From positions 1-64,000 of the forward strand of contig JAGIAD010000011.1 in the NCBI GenBank assembly GCA_017745075.1: a DNA stretch of 64,000 nucleotides. The letters are read 5' to 3'. The notes below the pieces were generated by a model. The model was not told the DNA's origin and made no database searches. It worked only from the letters and a program-made list of their open reading frames with translations. Positions 25,471 through 35,600 of the stretch are shown here, piece by piece. The position numbers and the translations under genes were made by a program. The stretch comes from Sphingobacteriaceae bacterium (GTDB taxonomy: Bacteria; Bacteroidota; Bacteroidia; Sphingobacteriales; Sphingobacteriaceae). The stretch's first letter is position 1; each line of letters opens with the position of its first letter.

Positions 25471-27282
25471 ATGGGTTACAACAATTTCAGTCATATAAAA
25501 CCTTTAAAGAAAGAAGTTTGGGATAAGGTAAACCTAAACTATATCGCAAAATCGATTGCAGAACTGATGCACGAAAAACTGGCGGAGCCAAAGCTGGTTA
25601 ATACGAACAAAGACGGGGTTGAGGATTTCCATTTGGTTACCGATACGGAGGCCATTTATTACACCTTTTCTGGTCAGCAGCGTGCCTTGGATTACCTGCA
25701 CATTGATAAACAGAGTATTAAAAAATTTATTAATGGCGAAAGTGTAGCAGTAAACAATGCCCCTGCCTTTTATACCGAGCTGCAGCAAACTTTTGGCATT
25801 AAACCTTTTACCCTCGCCCATTTTATCGAAGAAACCTTAAATACTTTGTATGCCGATGCCTATATCCACGAAAAGGGCAGGTTAACAGCTGATGAACTGG
25901 CCGACGCAGATTACCAGACCATTGAACACCAGATGGATGGTCACCCTTGGGCAACTATTAACAAAGGACGTATTGGTTTTAACCATAGCGATCAGGGTAA
26001 ATATGCACCAGAAGCTGCACAAAGAACACAATTGGCCTGGCTGGCCGTAAATAAATCAAGGGCCCGGTTTAAAAGCATCGAAAGCATTTCTCCATTCTCT
26101 TTTTATAATGAGGAACTGGGTTTAAAACAGGTTCACGATTTTAACCAGGTTTTGATACAACAGGAATTGAACCCCCAGGATTATTTCTTTATCCCCGTTC
26201 ATGAATGGCAGTGGAACAATAAAATCGTATTGCAGCTAGCGCATGACATTGCCCATCAGTTGATTGTACCACTGGGTGTTGGCAACGATGAATACATGTG
26301 CCAGAACAGTATCCGTACTTTTTTTAATGTGAGCGAGCCTAAAAAACACTATGTAAAAACAGCTATCTCCATCTTAAACACCTCGATTTTCAGGGGATTA
26401 TCGCCTAAAAAACTGGCCATTGCTCCAAAAGTTACGCAATGGGCGAAAGATATGTTGCAGGGCGATGAATACCTGAAACAAACGCGGGTGGTACTTTTAG
26501 GTGAGGTAGCAACTGTGGCCTACACGCATCCCCAATACAGTGAAATTCCGGGGTCCCCTTATCAATATCAGGAATTTTTAGGGGCTATCTGGCGCGAAAG
26601 TGCAGAAAATTACCTGGTGGAAGGCGAAAACATCATGACCATGGCCAGCCTGCTTTATGTAGATGATAATGGCAAAAGTATGGTGCAGGCACTGATCGAA
26701 AAATCGGGATTAGATGCTTCGACCTGGCTAAATGCTTATTTATCGGCCTATTTAAAACCTGTGTTGAGGATCTTTTATAAACATGCATTTTTCTTTAGTC
26801 CACATGGTGAAAACACCATCCTGGTGATGAAAAATGGTATACCGCAGCGGATTATCATTAAAGATTTTGTTGAAGAAATAGTATTGACAGAAGAATCGAA
26901 AGCTAAGCTGCCAAATGACCTTGTTGATGTTTTAAGGGAAATTAACGACGAGCTGGCACCTTTATTTATCCTTTCGGGCATATTCGACGCTGTTTTCAGA
27001 TACCTTGGTAATATTTTCCATAGTTATGTCGGAATGGATGAAAAACAGTTCTGGCGCCAGGTTGCGGATGTAATTTTAGAATTCCAGCAAGAAAATCCGG
27101 AATTAGCATCAAAATTCGAAAAATTCGATCTTTTTGTACCCGAATTTATCAGGGTTTGCATCAACAGGGTAAGGTTGCTGACGCATGGTTACAGCGAAAG
27201 CACCGATGTTCCGGTTCCGGAGCTGATTGGTACTTTGATTAACCCTGCTGCAGAAGCTTTGAAAGAGGATATTTTGACATAA
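25471..27282 (+). CDS. IucA/IucC-family NIS siderophore synthetase
   Basis: 603 aa, the normal length for a free-standing NIS synthetase. Motifs: DGHPWATINKGRIGFN, FIPVHEWQWNNKI, NSIRTFFNVSEPKKHYVKTA, and SPHGENTILVMKNGIPQR with the IIKDF block. N- and C-terminal IucA/C and FhuF-like regions are both present. It likely performs the later condensation or macrocyclisation of acylated hydroxydiamines, as in DesD or AlcC. With the synthetase fused upstream, the operon encodes two condensing enzymes, hence a product that needs two different couplings. No exporter gene is seen nearby. Confidence 0.92.
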   Translation: MGYNNFSHIKPLKKEVWDKVNLNYIAKSIAELMHEKLAEPKLVNTNKDGVEDFHLVTDTEAIYYTFSGQQRALDYLHIDKQSIKKFINGESVAVNNAPAFYTELQQTFGIKPFTLAHFIEETLNTLYADAYIHEKGRLTADELADADYQTIEHQMDGHPWATINKGRIGFNHSDQGKYAPEAAQRTQLAWLAVNKSRARFKSIESISPFSFYNEELGLKQVHDFNQVLIQQELNPQDYFFIPVHEWQWNNKIVLQLAHDIAHQLIVPLGVGNDEYMCQNSIRTFFNVSEPKKHYVKTAISILNTSIFRGLSPKKLAIAPKVTQWAKDMLQGDEYLKQTRVVLLGEVATVAYTHPQYSEIPGSPYQYQEFLGAIWRESAENYLVEGENIMTMASLLYVDDNGKSMVQALIEKSGLDASTWLNAYLSAYLKPVLRIFYKHAFFFSPHGENTILVMKNGIPQRIIIKDFVEEIVLTEESKAKLPNDLVDVLREINDELAPLFILSGIFDAVFRYLGNIFHSYVGMDEKQFWRQVADVILEFQQENPELASKFEKFDLFVPEFIRVCINRVRLLTHGYSESTDVPVPELIGTLINPAAEALKEDILT

Positions 27283-27360
27283 TGTGGGGCCAGATATCAC
27301 CTTCTTGCTTTGGGTAAATCTGGATAATTCTTCAAAAAGCCAGATAAGAGATTCATTTCA

Positions 27361-27384
27361 GTGGCAGATGTTACCATCTGCCAC
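27361..27384 (+). terminator. Hairpin after the siderophore operon
   Basis: GTGGCAGATG-TTAC-CATCTGCCAC is a 10-bp perfect stem 79 bp after the synthetase stop. GGCAGATGTTACCATCTG recurs at 63021-63038, so it is also a repeat-family member. No T-run follows, so the terminator role is tentative. Confidence 0.55.
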
Positions 27385-27396
27385 CACTGTTAAAGA

Positions 27397-27502
27397 TCGT
27401 CATCTCGACAGAACCGCAGTTGAATGGAGAGATCTATTCTAGAGATAGATTTAGCTTCGGTAAGCAATACTTGGCTCCCAACTTCGCCCGAAATGACGAC
27501 CT
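27397..27502. repeat. Palindromic repeat (GGAGAGATCT family)
   Basis: Arms CGTCATCTCGAC and CGAAATGACG with internal GAATGGAGAGATCTATTC, the same design as the copy at 17044-17159. Lies between the siderophore operon and the M23 peptidase gene. Confidence 0.75.
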
Positions 27503-27572
27503 GATTATTTTAACTATGAAAATAGTTAATTTCTCCAAATAATGTTATCTTGCTCTGTAAATGATCCAAAGC

Positions 27573-28199
27573 ATGAAAATATTACTATTTCTCTTTTTAT
27601 CGACTCTATTATTCGAAACACCAACTATTGAAAAAGACCGCGACCGCTGGAAACCCTATTATACGGATGCTGCTCCGACGAAAACAGCCGATCAATGGTA
27701 TCTTCCGTTTGATGTAGCCAACCGTAAAAAGATCAGCAATATTAAAATTATCAGCATTTTTGGCGATCACCGTGATAGTTACGTTAAAGGACATATCCAT
27801 ACGGCCATAGACATTAACCCTGCCCTACCTAAGGCTAAACTGGTTGGTGTTTATGCCATGGCGAATGGAATAATTTGCTCTGTTCATTTGGGCGAAAACC
27901 AGCGTACGGTAGTGGTAAAACATCAATTGCCAAACGGACAAACCATGTTTACTTCTTATAAACACCTGAAAGAAGTTTATGTAAGCAATGGTCAGGTAGT
28001 TGATCAGAATACCAAATTAGCCAGGTTATTTACGCCACAGGAAAGCAAAAAATATGGTGGCGATTATCATCACCTTCATTTGGAGATCAGGAAGAAATTT
28101 GATGATTATGGCTGTGCCAGCTGGTTAACTTTTAACAATAAGCAACTGAATGAGAGGTTTTATAATCCACAGGCTTTTATTAAGGAACATATTAAATAA
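27573..28199 (+). CDS. M23 (LytM-type) peptidase, exported
   Basis: 208 aa from ATG 27573 (MKILLFLFLSTLLF, a signal peptide); an ATG four codons earlier is also possible. The peptidase domain covers residues ~60-200. Zinc-site motifs GHIHTAIDI (His-x3-Asp) and HHLHLEIR (His-x-His) are present; the usual His-x-Gly-x-x-Asp-style Gly is Thr here. Family members cut peptidoglycan cross-bridges or serve as scaffold proteins. Single gene, flanked by repeats on both sides. Confidence 0.85.
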   Translation: MKILLFLFLSTLLFETPTIEKDRDRWKPYYTDAAPTKTADQWYLPFDVANRKKISNIKIISIFGDHRDSYVKGHIHTAIDINPALPKAKLVGVYAMANGIICSVHLGENQRTVVVKHQLPNGQTMFTSYKHLKEVYVSNGQVVDQNTKLARLFTPQESKKYGGDYHHLHLEIRKKFDDYGCASWLTFNNKQLNERFYNPQAFIKEHIK

Positions 28200-28279
28200 A
28201 ATTTGGCTCTTAAGCCAGCAACCGGTAGAAAACCAAGTTTTAATGATCAAACAAGTTCAGCAAAATGATCGGTTTTAAT

Positions 28280-28369
28280 TCAATCTTCGTTCTGCATGGG
28301 TTCATCGCCATCTTTATGGCCCCAGGTTAAACTTACAATCAGTACAATGGAGGTTAATATATAGAGCAT
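28280..28369 (-). CDS. Small truncated duplicate of the lipoprotein at 28808-29200
   Basis: A 29-codon ORF starting MLYILTSIVLIVSL and ending in MQNED. It matches the first ~30 residues of the downstream lipoprotein (LFILTSIVLIISL ... MQNAD), but the lipobox LACKD is changed to TWGHKD, so it cannot be lipidated. The DNA upstream is also duplicated: ACGCTACAA with AACCTAAAA-like sequence precedes both. Either a decayed partial duplication or a small membrane protein; a remnant is the safer reading. Confidence 0.5.
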   Translation of the reverse strand: MLYILTSIVLIVSLTWGHKDGDEPMQNED

Positions 28370-28532
28370 GCGTTTAATTTATTTGGTTAATTTATCCTAA
28401 AACGGGTGTGAGGTTAAAAACGCTACAACGCAATAAAATCTAATTTGCCATATTGCACTTAGCCTGTAAGGTCTTTAAGCACTTAAAAGAGGTCTTTTCG
28501 ACAAACTACCATTTACAGATATCCAAAGAATC

Positions 28533-28653
28533 TCGTCATTGCGAGAAGGCTTTTTCAGCCGACGAAGCAATCTTTACAGCAAGAATTACTGGTATGAAGG
28601 ATTGCTTCCCCGAGAAACGGGGCAGGCTGTCGTTCCTTCTCGCAATGATGATT
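28533..28653. repeat. Long imperfect palindromic repeat (CGTCATTGCGAG family)
   Basis: Starts TCGTCATTGCGAGAAGG and ends CCTTCTCGCAATGATGA, with GGCTTTTTCAGCCGACG inside, as in the copy at 9375-9501. It fills most of the gap between the small duplicate and the lipoprotein gene; nothing else was seen at 28370-28807. Confidence 0.8.
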
Positions 28654-28807
28654 TTCAGGTAGATCAATACCTTCGGGCGATCTCCTGTCAGTGGATATTG
28701 ACTTTTATAAAGTAATTTTCCCACAAGATGATAACTTATACTATAATTCAGTATTCTAAAAGCTTAAATAAACGTGACTCCATGGCAGATGGAAGCACTA
28801 GCTATGG

Positions 28808-29200
28808 TTAGTAGGTAAATTTTGGCTTTCCGCTATCGCAGGTAACACCTTTTGGCTGTACTACCAATGCACAATCAGAAAATACACCATATTTTTTATT
28901 AAAATCGGCCTGCAGTTTAGTGTATTGTTCTACCTTTTTAAGAAAACTGCTTTCGTCGATTTTAACAGAGTAAGCAATATAACTAGCGGCACCACCACAA
29001 GCTTTAGAACCTATGGCAGAATATTTCCATTCGCTGGCATTTTCGCAAGTGAATTGTTTCGCTAATTTTTGAATTTCCTGATAAAGATTTTCCAGCTCAG
29101 CCTGATCTGCATTTTGCATCGTCTCATTGCGGTCTTTACAAGCCAGCATCAAACTTATAATCAGTACAATGGAAGTTAAAATAAATAGCGTCTGTTTCAT
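28808..29200 (-). CDS. Small lipoprotein of unknown function
   Basis: 130 aa. Type II signal peptide with lipobox SLMLAC (lipidated Cys21). The mature part has a helical start, then FTCENASEWKYSAIGSKACG, ASYIAYSVKID and FSDCALVVQPKGVTCDSG. Four mature-domain cysteines probably form two disulfides, consistent with a location outside the cytoplasm. Family not recognised. Its 5' end is duplicated at 28280-28369. Monocistronic; an inverted repeat lies upstream. Confidence 0.8.
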   Translation of the reverse strand: MKQTLFILTSIVLIISLMLACKDRNETMQNADQAELENLYQEIQKLAKQFTCENASEWKYSAIGSKACGGAASYIAYSVKIDESSFLKKVEQYTKLQADFNKKYGVFSDCALVVQPKGVTCDSGKPKFTY

Positions 29201-29262
29201 TGTTTGTTTACTTTAACCTAAAAACGAGGGTCAAAATAAAAACGCTACAAAAAAAAGACCTA

Positions 29263-29310
29263 AGACCTATGAGGTTTTAGAACAAAATGCTGATCAAACC
29301 TCATAGGTCT
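29263..29310 (-). terminator. Long hairpin, probable terminator of the GH2-GH27-M60 operon
   Basis: AGACCTATGAGGTTT and AAACCTCATAGGTCT form a 15-bp perfect stem, with an outer partial AGACCTA/TAGGTCT pair. It lies 50 bp past the stop of the gene at 29360-29677. Confidence 0.65.
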
Positions 29311-29359
29311 GTTTAGGTCTCGCAGAGTTGGCAAAGTTCGTATTAAGCCGTATACTCTA

Positions 29360-29677
29360 CTAAAATTTAATCTTTAAAATACATTTTTTACGGGTTTCGT
29401 CATTAGTCAGGCCATCGGGCAGCGTGATCCTTAAACCTTTGGTATTCTGTTTCCATTTGATACTAAATTCTTCGTCTTCCATAAAAAGCTGTTTTACTTT
29501 TAAAATGGCTGTAGACAGTGATTTAATGATCAATTCGCCGTGATTGAATTCTAAAAGTTCGATATTGAGTTCGTCTGCTTCGCCTGAGTAAAAGATAATT
29601 GGGCTTACTTCATAAATATAAAGCTGGTTACCGCTCTGCTCATTGGGTTTTAAAGCAACTTTTCTGCTTACTGTCAT
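29360..29677 (-). CDS. Free-standing small beta-sandwich domain, resembles the C-terminal domain of GH29 fucosidases
   Basis: 105 aa, no signal peptide. LNIELLEFNHGELIIKSL and FSIKWKQNTKGLRITLPDG follow the pattern of the Ig-like domain at the end of alpha-L-fucosidases (hydrophobic strand, then LKWKQ-type strand, then ITLP). No catalytic domain is present. It starts 33 bp after the M60 gene, so it is the last gene of the GH2 operon. It is either a leftover of a deleted fucosidase gene or a small protein in its own right. Without a signal peptide it should stay in the cytoplasm, which favours the remnant reading. Confidence 0.6.
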   Translation of the reverse strand: MTVSRKVALKPNEQSGNQLYIYEVSPIIFYSGEADELNIELLEFNHGELIIKSLSTAILKVKQLFMEDEEFSIKWKQNTKGLRITLPDGLTNDETRKKCILKIKF

Positions 29678-29710
29678 CTTTAATTGATTTGAGTTAATTT
29701 AGAATGAGGT

Positions 29711-31219
29711 TTAATTTACAGGTGGAAAATTATATGGTTTCCATGCTGGAAGTCCTGCAAGTTCTTTTTGCATTTTTTCACTGATTTGTACTCCCCAGGT
29801 GTTAAAAAATGGTGCGAGGTTACGTTTTACTACGTTAGAATAGGTTTTCACCCATAAATCGCGTTTTTCCTGATCATTTAAACGGCCAATGCCTGGTCCG
29901 ATTTTTTGGTATTCTTTAAAAAATGATTTAAAACTTTCCCAGCCAAAGCCCTCCTGCATCTGGCGGAACATGATAAGGCCCAGAAAAGGATCACTTTTCC
30001 ATTTTTCGTAGCTGGCGCCTTCTGCAAAATACTTTTTCATCATTTTTTGGGTGTTGGCACTTGATACGCCCGTGTGCGAATCGTCTCTTCCCCCCATCAG
30101 CCTGTCGAACATATATAGCGAAAAGAAATTATTGCTTACTTCGGTTGTACCACCAAAAACCCAGTTTAAATTCTGCATGTTGTGACCAATTTCGTGAAAG
30201 AAGCCCCAGTTTGCACCACCTTTGCTAGGTTTCATCAACAATTCCGGATTGGCCATAATTTCGTTAGAAAGCATATGCCTTGATGGCGAATGGTGGATCA
30301 TGATCGGATAACCACTATGCATGTATCCCCCACCAATATGCTCATCAGGTACCATACGTTGTGCCCTGTAAAATGGAGCAGGCATATTGGCAAGATCCAA
30401 CTCCCCAAGTACAACCAGGTCCCACAGTTTTAATACTTCTTCCGGTTTTTTAATGGTCTGTAATACACTGTCAGGTAATGTCAGTATTACATTTTCGGTA
30501 GCCATTTCGCCCCACGGTGCCTTATTGTTCTTCAATTGGTTTTCCCAGTCGGCCTCGGTGCTTTTCCCTAATACAAAGAGAGGTGCAGCTACCGCATGAC
30601 TGATTTTAAAATCAATTTTTCTACTCTCGGCCTTTGGTTTAATATCAATGTAAATTAAGCCACCAAAAGGAGACGTCAGCCTGTTTTTACCAACAGTTAA
30701 TTTTTGTTTTTTAGTGATAATAGGCATCCTGCGCCAATCTTCCTTACCTGCAACCCAGTAATTTAACCGATCGCTATGTGCACCGATCTGCACTTCAAGA
30801 TCATTTATATCGGCATTTTTAGGTACATCAACCTCAATGTATTCACCTGCCTTCGCATATAAACCTGTGCTATACATGGTGGCATTATCGTAGCCTGAAT
30901 AACCTAAGGTTGATACAATCGGCACCAGGCTATCAGCCATTTTTTTATGTTCGATACTTACAGTTTTATTGATAAACTGGAAGCCTGTTTTAACGGCACC
31001 AGGAAAAATATCAGAAGATGGCTGCACTTTAATGTTTTTATAATCAGCACTTTTCAGAACCTGATCGCTCCATTTGGCAATTGCTTTTCTGAAAACTGTG
31101 TCGTTTTTAGAAAGCGTATGTTGCGGGGAGATGATTACTGTTGCAGGATCTTTTGTTCCATCCTGAGCGAAGGTGGTTAAACCGGCAGCTATTAATACAA
31201 GGGATAATATTGATTTCAT
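29711..31219 (-). CDS. M60-family metallopeptidase (mucinase-like), exported
   Basis: 502 aa with a type I signal peptide ending LTTFAQ. The catalytic motif FFHEIGHNMQN (His-Glu-x2-His) is near residue 341, followed by the third ligand Glu in TTEVSNNFFS. The upstream segments GEYIEVDVP and VQIGAHSDRL form the N-terminal beta domain common to M60 proteins. Known members cut the peptide backbone of O-glycosylated proteins. Downstream of the GH27 gene by 30 bp. A lipoprotein relative is at 37813-39750. Confidence 0.9.
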   Translation of the reverse strand: MKSILSLVLIAAGLTTFAQDGTKDPATVIISPQHTLSKNDTVFRKAIAKWSDQVLKSADYKNIKVQPSSDIFPGAVKTGFQFINKTVSIEHKKMADSLVPIVSTLGYSGYDNATMYSTGLYAKAGEYIEVDVPKNADINDLEVQIGAHSDRLNYWVAGKEDWRRMPIITKKQKLTVGKNRLTSPFGGLIYIDIKPKAESRKIDFKISHAVAAPLFVLGKSTEADWENQLKNNKAPWGEMATENVILTLPDSVLQTIKKPEEVLKLWDLVVLGELDLANMPAPFYRAQRMVPDEHIGGGYMHSGYPIMIHHSPSRHMLSNEIMANPELLMKPSKGGANWGFFHEIGHNMQNLNWVFGGTTEVSNNFFSLYMFDRLMGGRDDSHTGVSSANTQKMMKKYFAEGASYEKWKSDPFLGLIMFRQMQEGFGWESFKSFFKEYQKIGPGIGRLNDQEKRDLWVKTYSNVVKRNLAPFFNTWGVQISEKMQKELAGLPAWKPYNFPPVN

Positions 31220-31249
31220 TTGTGTGTGTTTGTTTATGGTATTCGAAGT

Positions 31250-32452
31250 TTATATTTTTTTCAAACGGAAAACTTTGGTTTCGTGAGCAATTACCTCACC
31301 AGCCCATTTGTTGTTTTTACCAATTATTTTATGTTGCCATACATCTTTAATTTCGTATTTACCGGCTAAGCCCAGCGCTGCAAAATTTATTCTGGCATTT
31401 TGTTTAGAGGCTGATTTATTCAATACTGCAACGGCAAAATCGCCATTGGCTAACGGACGAACAAAAACATCCCAAATATCAGTTTTGATTTTTCTTTCGG
31501 CCTGTTTACCTAAGGCATCCTGATTTAATGCAATTACTTCAGTGTTGGTAAAAATGGTTCTTGTTTCATCGTCCATCTTACGGATATCGCAGCTGGCATA
31601 TAGCGGAGAGTTAAGCATACTATATAAACTCATTTGGCTCTGGTATTCGGCCTTTGTGCAGCCTATACCTTTAAATGCCGACGAAGGGCCTTTTGTACCA
31701 TGCAAACCGGCTACCAGCATATCACCATCATTCCATTTACCAGGGCCTGAGAAACTGGCCAATCCGGCCATTTTATCAACCACGTTGTAAATGCCTACGC
31801 CTCCTTTGCCTTCAATATCCAGCCATTTATCCCTGATATCGTAAGTGGTGCGCCAGCTTTGTCCGCCAACCTGTGCACCCCAGTTCCAGGGTTCGCGCGG
31901 CCCCCATTCGCAAATACCCAACACAATATCCCTGCCCGATTTGCGTAAGGCCTGGGCTATTTTTCCATATCTTTTTTTCGCCGTTTCTACATCCTCCGGT
32001 GCATTGCAATAATCGTATTTGAGGTAATCTATCCCCCAAGATGCAAAGGTTTTGGCATCCTGATCTTCGAAGTTTAAACTTGCCGTGTAACCGCCACAGG
32101 TTAAAGGAGCGGCATCAGAGTAAATACCCAGTTTCATGCCTTTACTGTGCAGGTAATCGGCCAGGGCTTTAATGCCCGACGGAAATTTCTTTGGATCGGC
32201 AACTATATTGTTTTTATTATCGCGGCCACCCTGCCAGCAATCGTCTAAAAAAATATACTGATAACCTGCTTTCACCATGCCGCTGTTAACCATGGCATCG
32301 GCCATTTCTTTAATATCCTTTTCGTTTGGATTTTCTGACATGATGTTCCAGCTCATCCAGCCCATAGGCGGTGTTGCTGCCAATTTAGTTTCCTGTGCTA
32401 ATGCAGCCTGAGTGAGTAACAACAGTGCGATGCATATTTTGATAAATCTCAT
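31250..32452 (-). CDS. GH27 alpha-galactosidase (or alpha-N-acetylgalactosaminidase), exported
   Basis: 400 aa with a signal peptide ending AALAQ. PPMGWMSWN, IFLDDCWQGG, GIYSDAAPLTCGG and YLKYDYCN (nucleophile Asp near residue 146) are classic GH27 blocks. The acid/base Asp is in RTTYDIRD near residue 205. A C-terminal beta-sandwich domain completes the enzyme. It would remove terminal alpha-galactosyl (or alpha-GalNAc) units from glycans in the periplasm. Operon partner of GH2 and M60. Confidence 0.93.
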   Translation of the reverse strand: MRFIKICIALLLLTQAALAQETKLAATPPMGWMSWNIMSENPNEKDIKEMADAMVNSGMVKAGYQYIFLDDCWQGGRDNKNNIVADPKKFPSGIKALADYLHSKGMKLGIYSDAAPLTCGGYTASLNFEDQDAKTFASWGIDYLKYDYCNAPEDVETAKKRYGKIAQALRKSGRDIVLGICEWGPREPWNWGAQVGGQSWRTTYDIRDKWLDIEGKGGVGIYNVVDKMAGLASFSGPGKWNDGDMLVAGLHGTKGPSSAFKGIGCTKAEYQSQMSLYSMLNSPLYASCDIRKMDDETRTIFTNTEVIALNQDALGKQAERKIKTDIWDVFVRPLANGDFAVAVLNKSASKQNARINFAALGLAGKYEIKDVWQHKIIGKNNKWAGEVIAHETKVFRLKKI

Positions 32453-32491
32453 TTTTGTTTTGGTTGGTTCTATTTCAAGATTGATAGAAAT

Positions 32492-32594
32492 TCGTCATTG
32501 CGAGGAGGAACGACAAAGCAATCTTATAAAAAGGATTATAGCGACTGCATTAGGATTGCTTCATCCAATGAAAAAATTGGCTTCGCAATGACGA
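32492..32594. repeat. Imperfect palindromic repeat (CGTCATTGCGAG family)
   Basis: Arms TCGTCATTGCGAG and CTTCGCAATGACGA; internal GCAATCTT / AGGATTGCTT. It occupies the 207-bp gap between GH2 and GH27, next to a terminator-like hairpin, so the GH27 gene may have its own promoter or lower expression. Confidence 0.75.
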
Positions 32595-32614
32595 TCGTCT
32601 TTAAACTTTAAAAA

Positions 32615-32651
32615 GTAAAACGGACGAGTGATTTACCCTCATCCGTTTTAC
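32615..32651 (-). terminator. Terminator downstream of the GH2 gene
   Basis: GTAAAACGGACGAG and CTCATCCGTTTTAC pair with one mismatch around a 9-nt loop, directly after the GH2 stop codon. Suggests that at least part of the transcription ends before GH27. Confidence 0.7.
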
Positions 32652-32659
32652 ATATCAAA

Positions 32660-35600
32660 TTATTTAATTGGTTTGATGTAATAGCTATACTGATAATCTT
32701 TAAAAGGGATTTGATACTGGATTAACGGCATTGAACCCCAGCTGTCTATTCCCTGTACCCCCAATTGCTGCAGATCCATGTGTACATAAATCTGGTTGCG
32801 TTTTACCAGTTCGCCAGAATGGTATTGTTTTTTCTCTGCTTCAGGGTCAAGATCTTCTACCGCATAAGGCAATGCATTAAAACTCAATAGCTGATCGGCA
32901 AATTCGAAGCGGAGACCTTTACCGGCTTTATTGGTAAAAGTTACCCAGCGTACTTCGGTTTTATTGCCACTTTCCTGCGGACGGGCGTAAGGGAAATACT
33001 GATCGGCTACTGTTGATCGGTAAGTGCCAACCAACGAAGCAGTTTTGCGGTCTATGTAATTCTCTCCGGGCCCGCGACCGTACCACTGGATGTTGCTGTA
33101 ATCGTTTTTCAGCTGCAAATCGTTTCCGATACGCATTAAACTTTTGTAGTTGCCGGTAACCGCTTTAAACTGATTGTCAACTTTAACCGTACCGTCGGCC
33201 AAAACAGTAAACTGCTGAGTGGTTTCGGCATCGCCTTTTAATAAAGTTGATTTAACGGTTAGGGTAAAGCCATCGGCAGTATTGTTTACTGTAGATTTTA
33301 TGTTAGCCACATCATTATCCTGATAAACATTACGCCACATTCTTAGCCTGGTGTTCAAACCTGCACCGATATCATTATCGGTGGGAGCCCGGTAAAAGCC
33401 AGGTTGTGGGCCCGAAGCCAATAATTCCTGCCCTTTGGAAACGTAGCTTGTTAACGTTCCTTTAGTTAAATCGAAAGTGATGGTAAAGTCGCTTCCTTTA
33501 ACCACAGCTTTATCTGCAGTCTGCTCCACTTTTAAGGCTTTTTTACCTGTGGTATAAACATTAGCTTTAGGGCCACCTGCCAAAGCAATCTGCTCGTAAG
33601 CAATTTCATAACCTTTTTCTAAAAATGGTTCAGGTGTTTTTAAGCGGTAATGTACATTTAAGAAATATTCTTTACCGGCACTATAATTAGTTTTAAAGGG
33701 TATTGTTAAAGTTTGCGATTGGCGTGGACCAATATTCAGATTGCTTACTACTCCCGTTTGAATTACTTTTCCATCTTCAATCAGCTCCCAGTTTAACTGC
33801 ACATTGCTGATATCTTTAAAGAAATAACTATTGTTTATATTGATCTGATTGGTGCCGTTGAAAGTAGTTTTGATGTACTGGTGCACTTTTTTAAGCTCAA
33901 CCGCCATTGGGGTCATCCCGCGGTATGCTGTTACTACACCTTTTACGCAGAAATCGTTATCACTAAAGTTCTCATCAACAGGACCGCCCAACGGGAAATC
34001 GCCACCATAGGCCATAATGCGTTTACCATTTTTAACGGTATCGATAGCCTGATCGATCCATTCCCATACAAAACCTCCCTGCAATTTTGGATTGTTCTCA
34101 ATCGCATCCCAATATTCTTTAAAATTGCCCAGGCTGTTGCCCATAATATGCGCATATTCGCTCATAATGAAAGGCCGGGTTTCTTTTTCCTGCTTTGAGT
34201 AACGCGGCAAATAGTTTGGCGAAGGATATTGAGGAACGATCATATCGGTATTAAAATCGTTCTCTGCCCTTTCGTACTGTACCGGACGAATATCTTTTGC
34301 TTTAAGCCATTGATAAGCTTCGTAAAAGTTAACACCATTACCGGCTTCGTTACCCAGCGACCAGGTAATTACCGAAGCATGGTTTTTATCGCGTTCGTAC
34401 ATCCGGGTAATACGCTCAAGGTGTGGGATACGCCATTGTTTATCGTTGGCAAAAGTGGTTTCCAGACTGTAATAGCGACCATGCGACTCGATATTGGCTT
34501 CGTCTACCACATATAAACCATATTCGTCGCAAAGTTCCATCCAATAAGGATCGGGAGGGTAATGAGAATGACGGACCGCATTTACGTTCAGCTTTTTCAT
34601 CATTTCCATATCTTTTTCCATATCGGCATGGGTTAAGGTATGGCCCTGGGTAGCATTATGCTCGTGCCTGTTTACTCCTTTTAAGAATACTCGTTTACCA
34701 TTAACCAATAAATCGCTTCCTTTAATTTCCACGGAGCGGAAACCTACACGTTGAGGAATTACTTCGATTATCTTATTGTTTTTGTCTTTTAAAGTAATGT
34801 ATAAGGTATATAGGTAAGGAATTTCTGCAGACCAGGTTTTTACATTGCTAACCTGTGTCTTAAAAGAAAGGCTGGTTTTGTAATTACCCAATACTTTTTG
34901 AAGTGTCGTTTCGTCTTTCCAAACCTTATTTCCCTTTGCATCAACCAGATCGAGCGCAACGTAAAAACTATCCGGCCGACTGTGGTTAGTGCGCTGGTCT
35001 ATTTTATAGTTTTCAACAGCCAGATCAACATTTAATAATCCGTTGGTATAAGAAGCATCGAGATTACCAAGCACCTTGAAATCGCGGATATCCAGTTTTG
35101 GGGTAGAATAGAGATAAACTTCGCGTTCTATACCCGAAATACGCCACATATCCTGGCATTCTAAATAACTGCCATCGCTCCACCTGTAAACCTGAAGTGC
35201 TATGGTATTTTCGCCTGGTTTAACATATTTGGTAATATCGAATTCGGCGGCAAGCTTGCTGTCTTCACTATAGCCTACTTTTTTACCATTAACCCATAGG
35301 TAAAATGCCGATTTAACAGCACCTAAGCTGATAAATACCTGCCTTCCGTCCCAATTGGCCGGAATGTTGATCTTTTTCCGGTACGACCCCACCGGATTAT
35401 TATCGGCCGGGATATCGAAAGGCGGATTCATTCTGGCTCCCGTTAGCTGTCGGCCGGCAAACTCATAAGGCTGGTTTACGTAAATAGGTAACCCGTAGCC
35501 ATTCACTTCCCAGTTGGCCGGAACTTTAAAATTATCCCAATTTTTATCGTCGAAATCTATTTTATAAAAATCTGTTGGGCGTTTGCGGGGATCTTTTACC

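Noticed and set aside
27361-27384. CRISPR-like palindromic repeat.
   Set aside because: The block occurs only twice in the window, 36 kb apart, without regularly spaced copies or spacers.
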